This document shows, piece by piece, positions 11,507-23,115 of a stretch of 64,000 nt of DNA. Each line of letters opens with the position of its first letter. Position 1 is the first letter of the stretch. Location: contig WION01000015.1 in assembly GCA_015039365.1 (NCBI GenBank), forward strand, positions 124,001 to 188,000. The letters run 5' to 3'. Both the position numbers and the translations under genes were made by a program. The notes beneath the pieces are model-generated. The model saw nothing but the letters and a program-made list of their open reading frames with translations. It was not told the DNA's origin and did no database searches. Source of the DNA: Amanita rubescens (Eukaryota > Basidiomycota > Agaricomycetes > Agaricales > Amanitaceae).

Positions 11507-13816
11507 ATGTCCTTCCAGTCCGTCCCAGACGAGATCCTCGACCACATCGCCTTCCATCTCGCTGCCATCTCTCCCATCCCCTTTCCTGATCCTCTTCTTT
11601 CTCTTCGTTGCGCTTCCAAGTCTCTTTACTTCCGGCTCTCTCCGCACGCAAATCACTCACTATATGCGCGCATATACCCACTCAACTTTGACCACTCTGC
11701 CGTCCGCCGCAGGGCTTTCACCCCAGAGGCTGAAAACTACGCCGAGCATTATATTCACTCCTGCAAGGCCCTCGCCGCCATCAGGCGCCGCGACTTTGAA
11801 CTAAACGACCCTGCCCCCGTCCTTTTTGCCGCATATATCATGATGCTCGACAACGACGGCAAGAACAGAGCTCAACTCGAGGCAGCTGGCATCGACTTGT
11901 ACCTCAACGTTTACCTGCGCACATACTTGTACGACTCAGTCTCCCGAATCGCCAACGAAGGCTGGCCGCAGGATACTGCGGCGAATGCATGTGCCTTGTG
12001 GCTCGTGTGGATGTTTACCACGCCTGGTGCGTTCGACTCCTCTGAAACCCCGCATTGTCCTAATGTGATCTGAGATTAGAAAAATTACGCGCCGAATCCG
12101 TCGAGGAGCGGGAGCAGATAACGCGACTCGTGTTACCGTTTGCTTCTATTCCTTTCCGCGTGAGTCTAGCTATGGTGCACCCGCTCACTAATTTACCATC
12201 CGACAGTATGCTTCGGCCTATGCCCCTCCCATGCACTACCTCCTCCCGCCCACGAGTTCCGCGAACGACGAGGACGACAACTTCTTCTCAATACAGACAG
12301 TGCATGGCGATTACCCTATTTACCGTCGTCCGGAAAGGGCGTGGTCTCAGATCTACTACGGTTCTCGGCCCTTGCTCATGTATCCTCTGGCTACCGAAGC
12401 CGCCAAACTGGTATACCAGTCTCGCAGAGATATGGCAGTGTTAACCGTCCCTCCACATCATCCTCGTACCCGAGCCGATGCGATCGCGGCTGGAATAACC
12501 GGCGTCTTCCCTACGCAAGAGGACGTTGCGGAGGTCAACGCTCACAAAAGCGCGCGACTAGTGAAGCGAGTCATCTGGGACTGGGATCGAGACATCGCAG
12601 TCGTCCCGGGTGAGGAACATGAAGCTCCACCCGTCGACGCTAGTCGAGCATGGGATTGTGATTGGTGGCGTCTAAGATTCTGTTGGGATATTTGGAAGAA
12701 TCAGCCTCGATGGAGACCAGGCAGAGTTTACATTCCCGGATCACTGTCGGGGCTATGGCAGGGCAAGATGCTGGTGAGTTGATATCGATCATGTTCAGGA
12801 CCTTCCAACTTAGAATCGGGTAGATCCCTTCGGAACTGCAGATGATGGCTTTCCTCCACAACCCTTCTTATCCGTTACCGTTCTTTTCGGAGGCCACGCT
12901 CTCAATCACGTCTCGTCCGATATATATGCGCCTTACGGAACACCACTGCCTCGTTCATAGACCACGCATGCCCATCCCTCGCCAGAAGATCGGTCCATTC
13001 CAGGATGATGGGGTCCAGAACGCGTGGTTCCCTGGCCCTCTCGGCTCATTAAGGTGGGACACGTTTGTGGACCATCAAAATGATCGACCGCACATCATGC
13101 TCTATACTGCCGACGGCCATGCCACCCAATACCAGACGTACAACCCCGAAACTGCCGGCACTGATTGGTCTGGCTATGAGCATGATCGAGATTCGTGCTC
13201 TGGTTGCAGAGCTCGCACGGCGCTCGTCCAGAACGCCGCATTGCAAGAGCGCCTTGCATTCAACGAGGAGCAGCGGAGAGAGGCTGAGAAGGTATTCGCT
13301 AGCGTTGGGTTAGGCCGCGAAAATACTGCCGCATTCCAATTTGGAGATTCGGACATGAGCGTCGACGAAGAAGACGACGACGAAGATGAAGACAGCGACT
13401 CGGATGTAATGGAGGAGATTGAGCACAACGCTATCGATGTGGACCTCCCACCGGTTCGGAAAACTCACGATTGGATCAGAAACGTTGTGGAATGCGATGG
13501 CGTAGAAGATGTCATGGTGACTGGTGCTGTAAGTGGCGTTTCGACTTTACCTATATCGGCACTCATATTCTTTTTGCAGACGGACGACGTCCATGGCCAG
13601 GCGTGGCATCATTACACGTATTACGGCCGCGTACGTCCTTGGGATGGTCTAATTGGGATCCTGAGAGTCCAGCGAGGATTCTTCCAAGGAACCTCGATAC
13701 TCTATGGATACATCTCAGGAGGTAAGAACTTTTCTGGAAATTGGAGATGGGCGTTGGCAGACCCTTCTATGCCCGCTTGGGAGTGCGCCGTCGTCATGAG
13801 CAAGCGGGAGGAGTAA
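11507..13816 (+). CDS. F-box protein of the large basidiomycete type (702 aa, 5 exons)
   Basis: Probable substrate receptor of an SCF ubiquitin ligase. Exons: 11507-12026, 12080-12159, 12207-12773, 12824-13528, 13580-13816, phases consistent. Residues about 1-50 form an F-box (QSVPDEILDHIAFHL, then LLSLRCASKSLYFRLSP). The middle and C-terminal parts are Trp-rich (DWWRLRFCWDIW, GSLSGLWQGKML) and resemble a family common in agaricomycetes. An acidic stretch of Asp/Glu/Ser lies near residue 570, and the end is PAWECAVVMSKREE. The third intron was placed so that KML joins IPSELQMM; a later acceptor (before the ATG at 12842) would also keep frame, 6 residues shorter. No catalytic residues; the target is unknown. 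Confidence 0.86.
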
Positions 13817-16800
13817 TAATACTATCTATGGTTTGGTTTCTTTTTTGGTTTCGTCCGCTGGTCGGACTTCGTGCTTTCATAAACGTCTGGAGGATTGGAG
13901 TAGGGGACTATACGGACATATGTGGACATATGTGGACCTGACATACTACACCCCCCGACTGCCGTACCATATATATGAACACTAATACCCGGTGCGCATT
14001 TATCATACTCTCATGCTTGCATTACTTTTGTTATATGTCCTACAATTTGTTATACGTCGTTACACTATGGGTACTGACTTGATAGAATAGACAAAAACAG
14101 GCACGGACGCAGTCCGATGCAAACGGTTCGCACTATCTTTCCTCGTCAACGTGGCACCAATCAATGCCTTGCCATATCACTTTGCTAAAAACTCGATCCA
14201 TCCTCAAAAAGAAAACGATCTAGCGAAATAAACGCCCAATCACGAGCTAATACAAAAAAAACCGGGTTTCATAAAAGGCCAGATCATGTCGTGATGGACC
14301 CCGGTCCGAGAGGCCGTATGTCGTGTAATACATTTTTCATTACCGCAGCACCTCATCTCCGTCTCCCTACGAATCGCGAGAATCGAAGAAGTCTACCCCT
14401 GAGCGGAGACCACAGAGACCACAGAGAGAGACGTGGATGTGACGGGTGAAAAAAGAAGGTTCTGGCCAAGACTGTCCACCCTTGTAACAGCGGGATTCGC
14501 ACCCTTACACGCCGCCAGCCCTGGACATCCCAAAGTCAGGGCCCACTCAAGCGTTGACGAGAACGACGGGGCCGACGCTAGTTTTGGAACTCCATGTGAA
14601 ACGATGTTCGTTTAGCCCGCGCTTGCAGCCGGGAGTATAAGACCAATTACGCGAGGGTGGCTAGACCAGTGGGACGTTTCGTCCATTGCGGGTTTACTGT
14701 AGCTTGATTTGGGAGCTATTGGTAAGCCCGCGGCGACGAATTTTCGGTTTCCCATGACTGGCTAACCATTTGATATGAAACGGAGCTTGTTTGTGAAGTC
14801 TGGACCTTGGAAAATAGTTAGACAGTTAATGATATTAATCTATTGAGAGAAACGTACCACAAGGAGCAAGAAACGTTGAGAATTCAAACATCGCTAGGAG
14901 CTAGACCGAACCATCTGTCACATTTGAATTCGTATTTTGTGTTCCGTCGGCCCGTGGTCCATTTATATCTCGCTTTTCGCTTGTTCTTGGGTGGGTTTTG
15001 TCGGAGTTGGCAGGATGAATGTTGAATGCAATAGTATTCCATTAGAGGAATAAAACCACTCGCGCCAAGAATGTAGTACGATAACAATAGGAAAGGGGGA
15101 GATATGCGACACTTGGATGATGTCCGGACTGATGTGCGGTAACAAATCTGGATGCCGAGCCTCCAGGGTCGCCGTTGCAATTCGCGACCGCTGTCGAGGT
15201 ATCTGGTAACTGCCAGTGCCATGACTAGACTGTGAGAACTCTTCATATGAGTTGCAGCGGACGCCGGAGGAGTCCTGATGCTCAGTCTTTGGAGAACGGC
15301 AAGGTTTGACGGCGTTGAAAGGTCCCGTGCACGGACCTGAGTAGATATTCCGCTTCTGTGATCTAAGCACGGCGTTTACAGTCAATATACCAAGACTTTC
15401 TCTCCACGGACGGATTACTCTTTGCCAAGACCAGCAAGCGCGCCCTTTGGAGCAGGTACAAAGGCGAAACAATCCATACGACCCTGCGCACGCCCACCAT
15501 GAGTGGAGGGCGATATGGCTCAAACTAAGCGTGAATTTGAGCACGACGATCGATCTATTTCCGATTGGCGGGATTAAGGCATCCATCTGTCATAGAGGGC
15601 GTTTTCGACGGACATTGAAGCGCTCTTAGCGCGAGGGAACCTGACTTCAGGGACATGTCGAATACATGGGAATTCCGCAAATTTAGCAGCAATGAGTAGA
15701 GCTCGAACGTTGCGACAGGTAACATATCGTCGTTATTTTCGACTAAGAATCTCTGGGCTGTCGCGCCTAGGGATGGCGGCGAATGCACGGTGAGCAGTGG
15801 TGAGCGGCCGCCGCATTGCACACGATTACAAATTTATTTGGCGTCTGAATGTCGGAGTTAATTTACGAAAAACGAGGCAGAAAAAGGTCGTAAGACCGCT
15901 CGCATACCTGATGAAAGTAAGCGGTCTAATATAGGCCCCGCCTGGACCAAGCAATTTCCAATTATTCACGCCAGATAGGACCATGTTGATTTTTCCTTTT
16001 GACTTTCAACAGTCGTAGCCACGATCCTGAAATCAGTAAGCACGGCACATGAGTAATGGACGTGAACAAAAATCATACCAGCAATTTGCCCATGAGAAAT
16101 GGACCCTTTCGATCTGCGTCCTGAAATAGCATACACCATGACAGGCTATGGGGAGCGGATCATCCCTATGCATTAGTTATATTGCTTTCGTAAAGATAAC
16201 CGCTGAAATGAGCCCAGGGCCAACGAGACTCGAGTGTGCTGCTGGGTTTCAAACACTCATGCATGGCTTAGGAAAATTCCATCCTTGCCAAGGAATACTT
16301 TCAGGTTCAGCGTTTTGACACCCCGCTTGAGCTCTATTAGTATGATAGTGTGTTGGCGACGAATCGGATACAACCTACAAAGGGCAATCAAGACAGAGCT
16401 TCTCCTTATCTAGTACATCCCATGACGATACTCATGACGCCCTTATGATGCCATTCGTCAGAAGGTACCTTGACCATCACTTTGACCAGCGCGGGCGCGA
16501 AGTGTTGAGAAGATGTGGACAGCATGGGAGTCCCTGTCCACACGGAGCAACGAGTAGTAAATGTAATCATTTTGAAGAAGGGTTGAAAAGTCGCATAGGT
16601 AATAGTCAAGACAAACAAACAAAGTGCATCCGGCCCGATCCGTTGCCGTCGCCGTATCCGCCGAAAAAAGAGATACATCCCGCGAAAAGGGATCGAAATA
16701 GAGTGTATCGCCCGACGGTGGGTGTTTGTTGAGGCGCCGGCAAGAAGCGGAAGGGAGTCTCAGAAAGCGGCCGAGATCGGAGAGCCGAGTACGAGGTGTA

Positions 16801-16903
16801 GTGTATGTGAGTCACTACCCCGCCGCCTCGGGTTCAGCTCTCTTTTGGTCCAAGACTCAGTACTCTCTTCTTCTTTCCTTTTACTAGACCTAATAATTCT
16901 CCA
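13817..16903. other. Intergenic; one unexplained 207-codon minus frame
   Basis: No recognised gene. Short tandem repeats occur right after the F-box gene (ACATATGTGG twice near 13915-13936) and near 14408-14430 (GAGACCACA twice). The longest frame is minus 15586-14963, 207 aa, rich in Trp and Ser, which does not look like a known family and could be chance or relic coding DNA. The right end must hold the promoter of the NRAMP gene. Confidence 0.45.
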
Positions 16904-19224
16904 ATGGATTTATCTTCCGACATATCTGCCAGTATTAATCCCAATGCATCGGAGAACAGATCACCAGAACCATTTGGCCGTCGGATTCATATCTTAATTA
17001 AACGTGCCTGCAAGACGACCTTGAGCCATGCAAGGAGTCATATAGGCGTCGGTTTGATTTGCTCCGTCGCCTATTTCGACCCGTGAGTATGGTTTACCTT
17101 GCTGGGACCCTCTCAAAGTAACAACTTTAGAGGTAACTGGGGCGTTGACCTACAAGCAGGCTCTCAGTTTGGATACCGTCTTCTTTTCATTGTCATACTC
17201 TCGGGAATATTCTCCATATTTTTGCAGGTCATTTCTTGAAATATTTTATAATCGCTGAACATGGTTGATAACCCCATCCAGGTTCTCGCTACTAGATTAG
17301 GATGTGTAACTGGTCTAGGTGAGTTGCTACTCACGCCAAAACAATGCAGCGGAGAGCCTGTCCAAGTATGGGAATGATCTATATATGGAATTCCGGCTCA
17401 GAAAATCGCAATCCATAATCTATATTTTCCGTTGTTCTGTACGACTGACAATATGCCATTATTTCACAGATTTGGCTTCGCATTGTCGACTACTTCTTCA
17501 TGATAGACCGAAATATACTCGACTATTCCGATGGGGATGCTTATATCCCTTATACCTGCTGTCAGAGGTAGCGATCATTGCGACTGATCTCGCTGAAATG
17601 CTAGGCTCTGCCATAGCGCTCGTTCTTCTCTTTCCGAGATTGAAATTATGGCATGGCGTATTAATTACTGCCGTCGACGTTTTATTCTTGCTTGCGATTC
17701 GCGATCCTCTACGTGGCACGCCCGTCCGGATGTTTGAGTTTCTCATTGCTGGACTTGTGAGTGCAATTTTTCGGCTAATCTGCCGACATTGATGGTCAAA
17801 CATACGAATGGCTCAGGTTTTGGCAGTCCTGATATGCATGGTCATTGTCGTATCGAAATTGAACGTCGATTGGTCTACTGCATTCATTGGATTTGTTCCT
17901 TCAAAGTATGTCGTCCAGCCGGGCGCCCTATATACGTGTTGGTGTCCTGCTTGATAATTTTTTTCTTTACTGACTTCGTCGGCACAGCGGTTGGGATGAT
18001 AGGGGCAACTGTCATGCCTCATACCCTGTTTCTAGGCTCTGCATTGGCCACTCAGGACAGAGTCTCCCATCGCCATGCAGAAGAGAAGGCACTGCAGATT
18101 GAAGCTTATACCTCGACCGCCGTTCCTCAAGGACGACTCCGTTGCCTCGGTGTGCTATTTAGACGTGTGATTAACTACTTCAAGGCATCGTTTCAGAACG
18201 CCGTGCGCGTTCCTGATCCAAGCGAGTATGCCACGAAGGCAAAACGGCATTCTGAACTCGAAAACAACCCATTGGGCTTCGTCCAGGCGCACATATATCA
18301 TGGCATTGCCGATATGGTAATCAGTCTTGTAGGATTTGCAGTTGTGATTAATTCTCTGTACGTACAGTGATGCCCCACATCACGCTATCCACCCATCCGC
18401 CGAGTCACTTGGCTGACCCACTTTTATCTGCAGTATTCTTATTCTTGCCGGGGCGGTGTTCTATTACGGATCCGATTCTGCTCATCAGACTGGCGGTCCA
18501 GCGAGTCTTTTTGACGCGTATGATCTGATACGTGAGTTTGTTAATCAAGGTATGTCATTCATTTGGATAGTAACTGGATAGACTTTAGTTAAATGGGTAT
18601 AATATCGGCACAGGGGCAGCAACCTTGTTTGCGATTGGACTTCTTGCATCTGGACAAGTATGGTCGTTCTTCAACCCATATGCAAAACTCGTCTAATTAT
18701 GGCAGAGCTCCTCTTTGATAGCTACCATCGCGGGCCAAGCGGTTGCGGAAGGGTTCATTGAATGGCGAATTTCAGTCAGTCGTTTTACTTGATACGTGAT
18801 AAGGAGTAGTGATCTGTAGCCCAAATAGCCCATCCTTCGGCGTACTTTGACACGCCTTATCGCGATTGTTCCGTCGATTATTATTGCGGCGGTAATAGGA
18901 CGAGAGGGAATTAACACCCTCCTTGTCGCATCACAAGTCGTGCTCTCCATGGCCCTGCCGTTCGTTACACTGCCGCTGATATTGCTCACCTCTAATAAGC
19001 GAATAATGTCCGTGCGCAAACCCAGCCGAGGTTCGAGACCCAGGACGACCATGTGCTCGCCGGAAGCAATTCTAGTGGACGCCACCGGGCCTGATTTGGC
19101 GAATACCAATGATGAATGGGTGGATTTCAGTAATAGTAAACTCACATCCGCGGTTGGCATGATCATATGGCTGGTTATTGTTTTGGCGAACGTGTATGTA
19201 CTCGCGAAGTTGGGTAGTCCATAG
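16904..19224 (+). CDS. NRAMP-family divalent metal transporter (571 aa, 10 exons)
   Basis: Proton-coupled importer of Mn/Fe-type divalent metals (Smf family), in the plasma, endosomal or vacuolar membrane. Exons: 16904-17082, 17131-17227, 17282-17318, 17470-17756, 17817-17937, 17988-18357, 18434-18549, 18614-18657, 18706-18774, 18829-19224; all phases fit. TM1 has the metal site DPGN (in AYFDPGNWGVDLQAG), split by intron 1. TM6 reads GATVMPHTLFLGS, so the metal-binding Met-Pro-His is present. Further hydrophobic segments follow up to the last TM (GMIIWLVIVLANVYVLA). Intron 3 is long (151 nt). Exon 5 uses a slightly weak donor (T|GTTGGT), chosen because it restores LYTSVGMIGATVMPH. The gene is convergent with UTP14; 175 bp separate the two stop codons. 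Confidence 0.93.
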
Positions 19225-19399
19225 ATAGATGTAACATTTAGACGAAAATAACAGTTTACTTGTCTAGTGACTAGCGTGAAATTCGCAAAGTCTTGATTCT
19301 ACTATAACGGCAGACAATATAATGTACTCATGAGGACATTGCACAGATAAGGTATAGCAGGGGGATATGTCAATCCCTGACGTGTGACAAAAGGAATGT

Positions 19400-22300
19400 C
19401 TATGAGAATTTTCTGAGAGGTGTGATGATGACTCCGGGCTAGATAGGACGGGGATCAATAATCAAACGGCAGTAAATGGAAGACTGAAACATGACGTACT
19501 TTAGTGACCACCCTAGGTAATGTTGCTCTTTGGAAACCAACACGAGTGTTCCATTCTGCGCCCAATGGGTTCTGGATGCTGCGCTCAAACTGCGCCTTGC
19601 TTGTATATGGGAATGGCAAGTCTTTGACCATGTACTTTGCCGCCTTCTTATCGCGGCGTTCGGAAATGATGACATGGTTCTTGTTGTAGTCGGCTCGCGT
19701 TGTTGGGTCGATGCCAGGAATTTTCTTGACCCGGGACGGTTTAGGAGGCGCTTTGCGAACGCCCATACCACCCCACGTGCCCTTTACAAAATTTAAGTTA
19801 GAGATGAATATACGTGAACTAGATAATAGGCCCTTACCCAACCTGGTATTGTCGTATCAACTTCTTTTGGTGCATCAGCGGATATTTCCCGGAGTTTTGT
19901 TTCTTCAAATTGCTACAATTTACCATTTGCAGTTAGTTTACCGTTCCCTTACGGTGCTAACAAAATGCTAACCTGTACGACATCGTCACCTGCAAATGCA
20001 AGTGCGACCAGATCTCGCTGCTGAAATGGTTTTAGGCCCTTAGTCTTGGCTTCTAGCGCACGTTCTTGTGCTTCGACCTCACTATTGGCATCAGAGTCAT
20101 CGCCGGGATCCCCGAAGTTTTCGACACGTTTGATTTTAGCTTTGGTCTCCGTTTCGTTCGGCCCCACATTCTTCGCCCGCTTACCACTGCTTGGGGTAAT
20201 TGAGACGGGAGCATTTGATGAGCTTTTTGTGGCTGAGACTGTAACAGAGGTTGGCAACGTCAACATCTTCTCAGTTTCGATCACGAGTGTGGCGTCGTCC
20301 TTAGCCTTCTCCTTTGCCTCACCCCGTCTGCTGGCAAGCTTGCGCAATTTGTTTTTGGACTTCTCAGCTGCCTTGCTGTCTTTACCAACGACAAGCTCAT
20401 TTTTGCGTGACGAATTTGTTGCCACTTGGGCATCTGGTCGCGTGAGCCAGGGGTTATAATCTTCCGCCGATGGCTCCGATCGGATAGTAGAGACAAGATG
20501 AGAGTCATCGGTAGCAGGAATTGCGTGCTGGGCATCGACAGAAGACAGTGGCGAATTCAGAAGATCCATCGATTTAAGGGTCACACTAGATGTATCCGAT
20601 GCCAGTGATCGTGCCGGTCGCAGTGCCGTGGTTTTCACACCTGGGCGAAAAACGAGTCGACCTCCGACGCGTTCAGTGATAACGCCACTTGACGGATCTT
20701 CCAGAATGCCGTTATGATCTTTCTCCGCATCGTCCCCTGCGTCGTTGTCGGCTCCCAGCTCTTTCAGGAAATCGTCGGCCATTTTATCTGTTTTGGCGCT
20801 CTCCCGTGCCATGGCTTCCTTCATGAATTTCATGTTGAACACGCTTCTCTTTCCTACATCGACGCGCTCCCCGAGTTGCTCGTCTTGCTCATTAACTCGT
20901 TGAAGCTCATCGAAAGCGGACTGTCGGATTGTCTCCAATGAAGCATCGCCGCCTTCTTCGTCGCTTTCCTCCTCTTCGTCACTCTCATCACTGTTGGCTC
21001 CGTGGATTTTCTGCCTCAGCTTTTCACCCCTGGTTAGCATCTCTTCCATCTCTCTTCTCTCATTTTCTCCAACGTGGTCTCCTCGTGCCTTCATCTGCCG
21101 TGCCCATTTGCCTGTATGTTTATGCCGCAGCGTGGCTCTTTCCATGGCTCTTGTTCTTTCTCTTTCCATCCTCTCATCTTCCCCTTCCCCCTCTTCTTCA
21201 TCATTTCGGGACAATTCCGTCAGCTTTTCTTTTTCCTTCCTCTTTATTCTACGATATGTCTTGCTCTTGATCTTATTGATACGCCGAGCTTTCAATTCGG
21301 CTCTGAACGTGAGCTCACGCATTCTGCGGAGCTCAACGCGCCGCTCTGCCACTTCTTCCATCGTGAGTTTGTTGGCTAGAAGTATTTGATCCTCAGCTTG
21401 GGCTAGATCAGATTCGTCACGCATATTGGCTGCTCTCAGGAGAGCGTCAATAGACGATTCAAGTTCGTTACTTGGCTATCAAGTAGAAGCCTTTGATTAA
21501 TCGATCAACTTTTAGATGAATAAAAGTTACTTGCCTTAAACTTTGCAGCCAGCTCGAGGGTTGATGGCCGATGCATGCTGTTGCCACCTTGGAGAGGGAA
21601 ACTGAGGTGTTCTGCCTCTCGTATCCGTTTTATGGTATCTCTCCATTTGTCAACCTCTTCTTTCGTTTGCTCGTAGGCTGCTTCTCTGTCCAGACGTTCT
21701 TGGCTACGTTGAGGCAGGGGGGCAGAAAGGGTCTTGCCATATTTGGAGGACGTCGATGTAAGGGCTTTAGTTGATTTTTTGAGGTCTTGGAGGGCGGCCG
21801 ACTGAGAGGCGAGTGGGGCAAGTAGATCTTCGAGACGAAGCTTTGAGCCTTGTAGTGCAAACGATGGTTAAGAAAAACGCAGATTAGGGCAGTTAAGATC
21901 ATACCAGATGCTTGAGCTCGGAACTCATTCTCAGTACCGGCTTCGGTGCGTTCTTTGATAATTTGACGCTTCTTGCGCTTTGGCTCTTCAGAAGTGGATG
22001 CGATTGTGTCTGGGTGGTCCTTGCGCTTCTTATCATAGGTTTCGAGGGATGTGACAAAGTTTTCAAGTTCGTCTAGCGCTTCAGGTGCGGCTTCATCGTC
22101 GGAGGGGAAGAAGTCGAGCTTTTCTTCCTCACCGGACGAGGATTCTTCTGCTCCTTCGCCTGCTTCATGAGTGTCTTTGTTGTTGGCAACAACTTCACGT
22201 GCCAATGTCGTTTCCTTTGCGAGGGAGCGCTTTAAGGCAGCACTTCCATCATCATCCATGTCGGCGTCGCCTTTGCCATCCAGCACGTCCACTAGACTGA

Positions 22301-22891
22301 TAAACTCGCCCTCGTCACTGTCCATTTCTTCATCATCCTCATCATCCTCGTCCTGACCTTTTTCTACTTGATCCTCGTCCTCATTTAGATCCACGTCTGC
22401 AAAATGGACGGCCTTTCCCCTTTGCAACTTTTCCTTTCCTTTCCCTTTCTATAGTGCGCATCAGTATAATGTCCGATTCTATCAGCAAAAGCACGTACTT
22501 TGCGAGTAAAAAATTCACCAAATCTTTCCTCGTCACTCTCTTCAAATGCACCGTCACTGTCAATCTCTTCATCATCACCGCTAGCAATTACATCGTCTTC
22601 TTCTGCTTCGCCGACGAGTCGGGCCCGCAACGCCTCCCTATCCACGTCATCTTCAATTTCGCCATCATTACCGATGCCAAACTCTTTTGATTCGTCTTTG
22701 TCTAGCTCCAGACGGACGTTGGATCGTCTGCTCTTCCCAGGCTCATATTCGTACACATCATCGACGGAAGCATGTTTATTTGCTTTCCGAGACTGACGTT
22801 TTGCATATCCCGAGGCATTAGCCTTCTTGAATGTCTCTTTTTGCCGCTTGTGAGAGAATTTTGTTGGTGCTATGCCAAGTCCGCGAGCCAT
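19400..22891 (-). CDS. UTP14: U3 snoRNP-associated protein UTP14 (1049 aa, 7 exons)
   Basis: Small-subunit processome component that recruits and activates the helicase Dhr1 during 18S rRNA maturation, nucleolar. Exons: 22891-22499, 22448-21905, 21848-21535, 21475-19973, 19912-19838, 19781-19500, 19438-19400; total length divides by 3. Family marks: GYAKRQSRKANKH near the N-terminus, long acidic Asp/Glu tracts, TKEEVDKWRDTIKRIREAEH, SKTYRRIKRKEKEK, LRHKHTGKWARQM, and a C-terminal WGGMGVRKAPPK followed by IISERRDKKAAKYMVKDLPF and PGVIITPLRKFS. Intron 3 (21534-21476) is a GC-AG intron with a perfect donor (AAG|GCAAGT). The last exon has 39 nt. It shares its upstream region with COPB1. Confidence 0.95.
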
Positions 22892-23115
22892 GGGATTTCA
22901 CTGGCTGAAATCGAATCACTGGCCCCAAAAAAATTGGTATATTTTAAATGAGAGTCTCTCAACCTGAATCGCAGAATATGAGTATCTGGCGATCTAGATG
23001 AAACAATTTTACTAACCGTTCGGTAAGAACTAGGCTTGAACGGATTCTACACGTCGCGTTTAGATTTTCCCACGGGTGACTTTTGCTCGTCGCGCCGGCT
23101 CTAATCCCAATAATA
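22892..23115. promoter_or_regulatory. Divergent promoter of UTP14 and COPB1
   Basis: Only 224 bp separate the start codons of UTP14 (minus) and COPB1 (plus), so both core promoters and 5' UTRs must sit here. I see no clear TATA box; a TATTTTAAA-like stretch occurs near 22937-22948. Shared control is an inference from distance. Confidence 0.7.

Noticed and set aside
14480..14505. GCGGGATTCGCACCC, reverse T-loop-like
   Set aside because: The T-stem does not pair (AAGGG against CCCGC) and there is no D-arm; not a tRNA.
19028..19045. tRNA-like GGTTCGAGACCC
   Set aside because: It is in the last exon of the NRAMP gene, with no acceptor stem or A-box.
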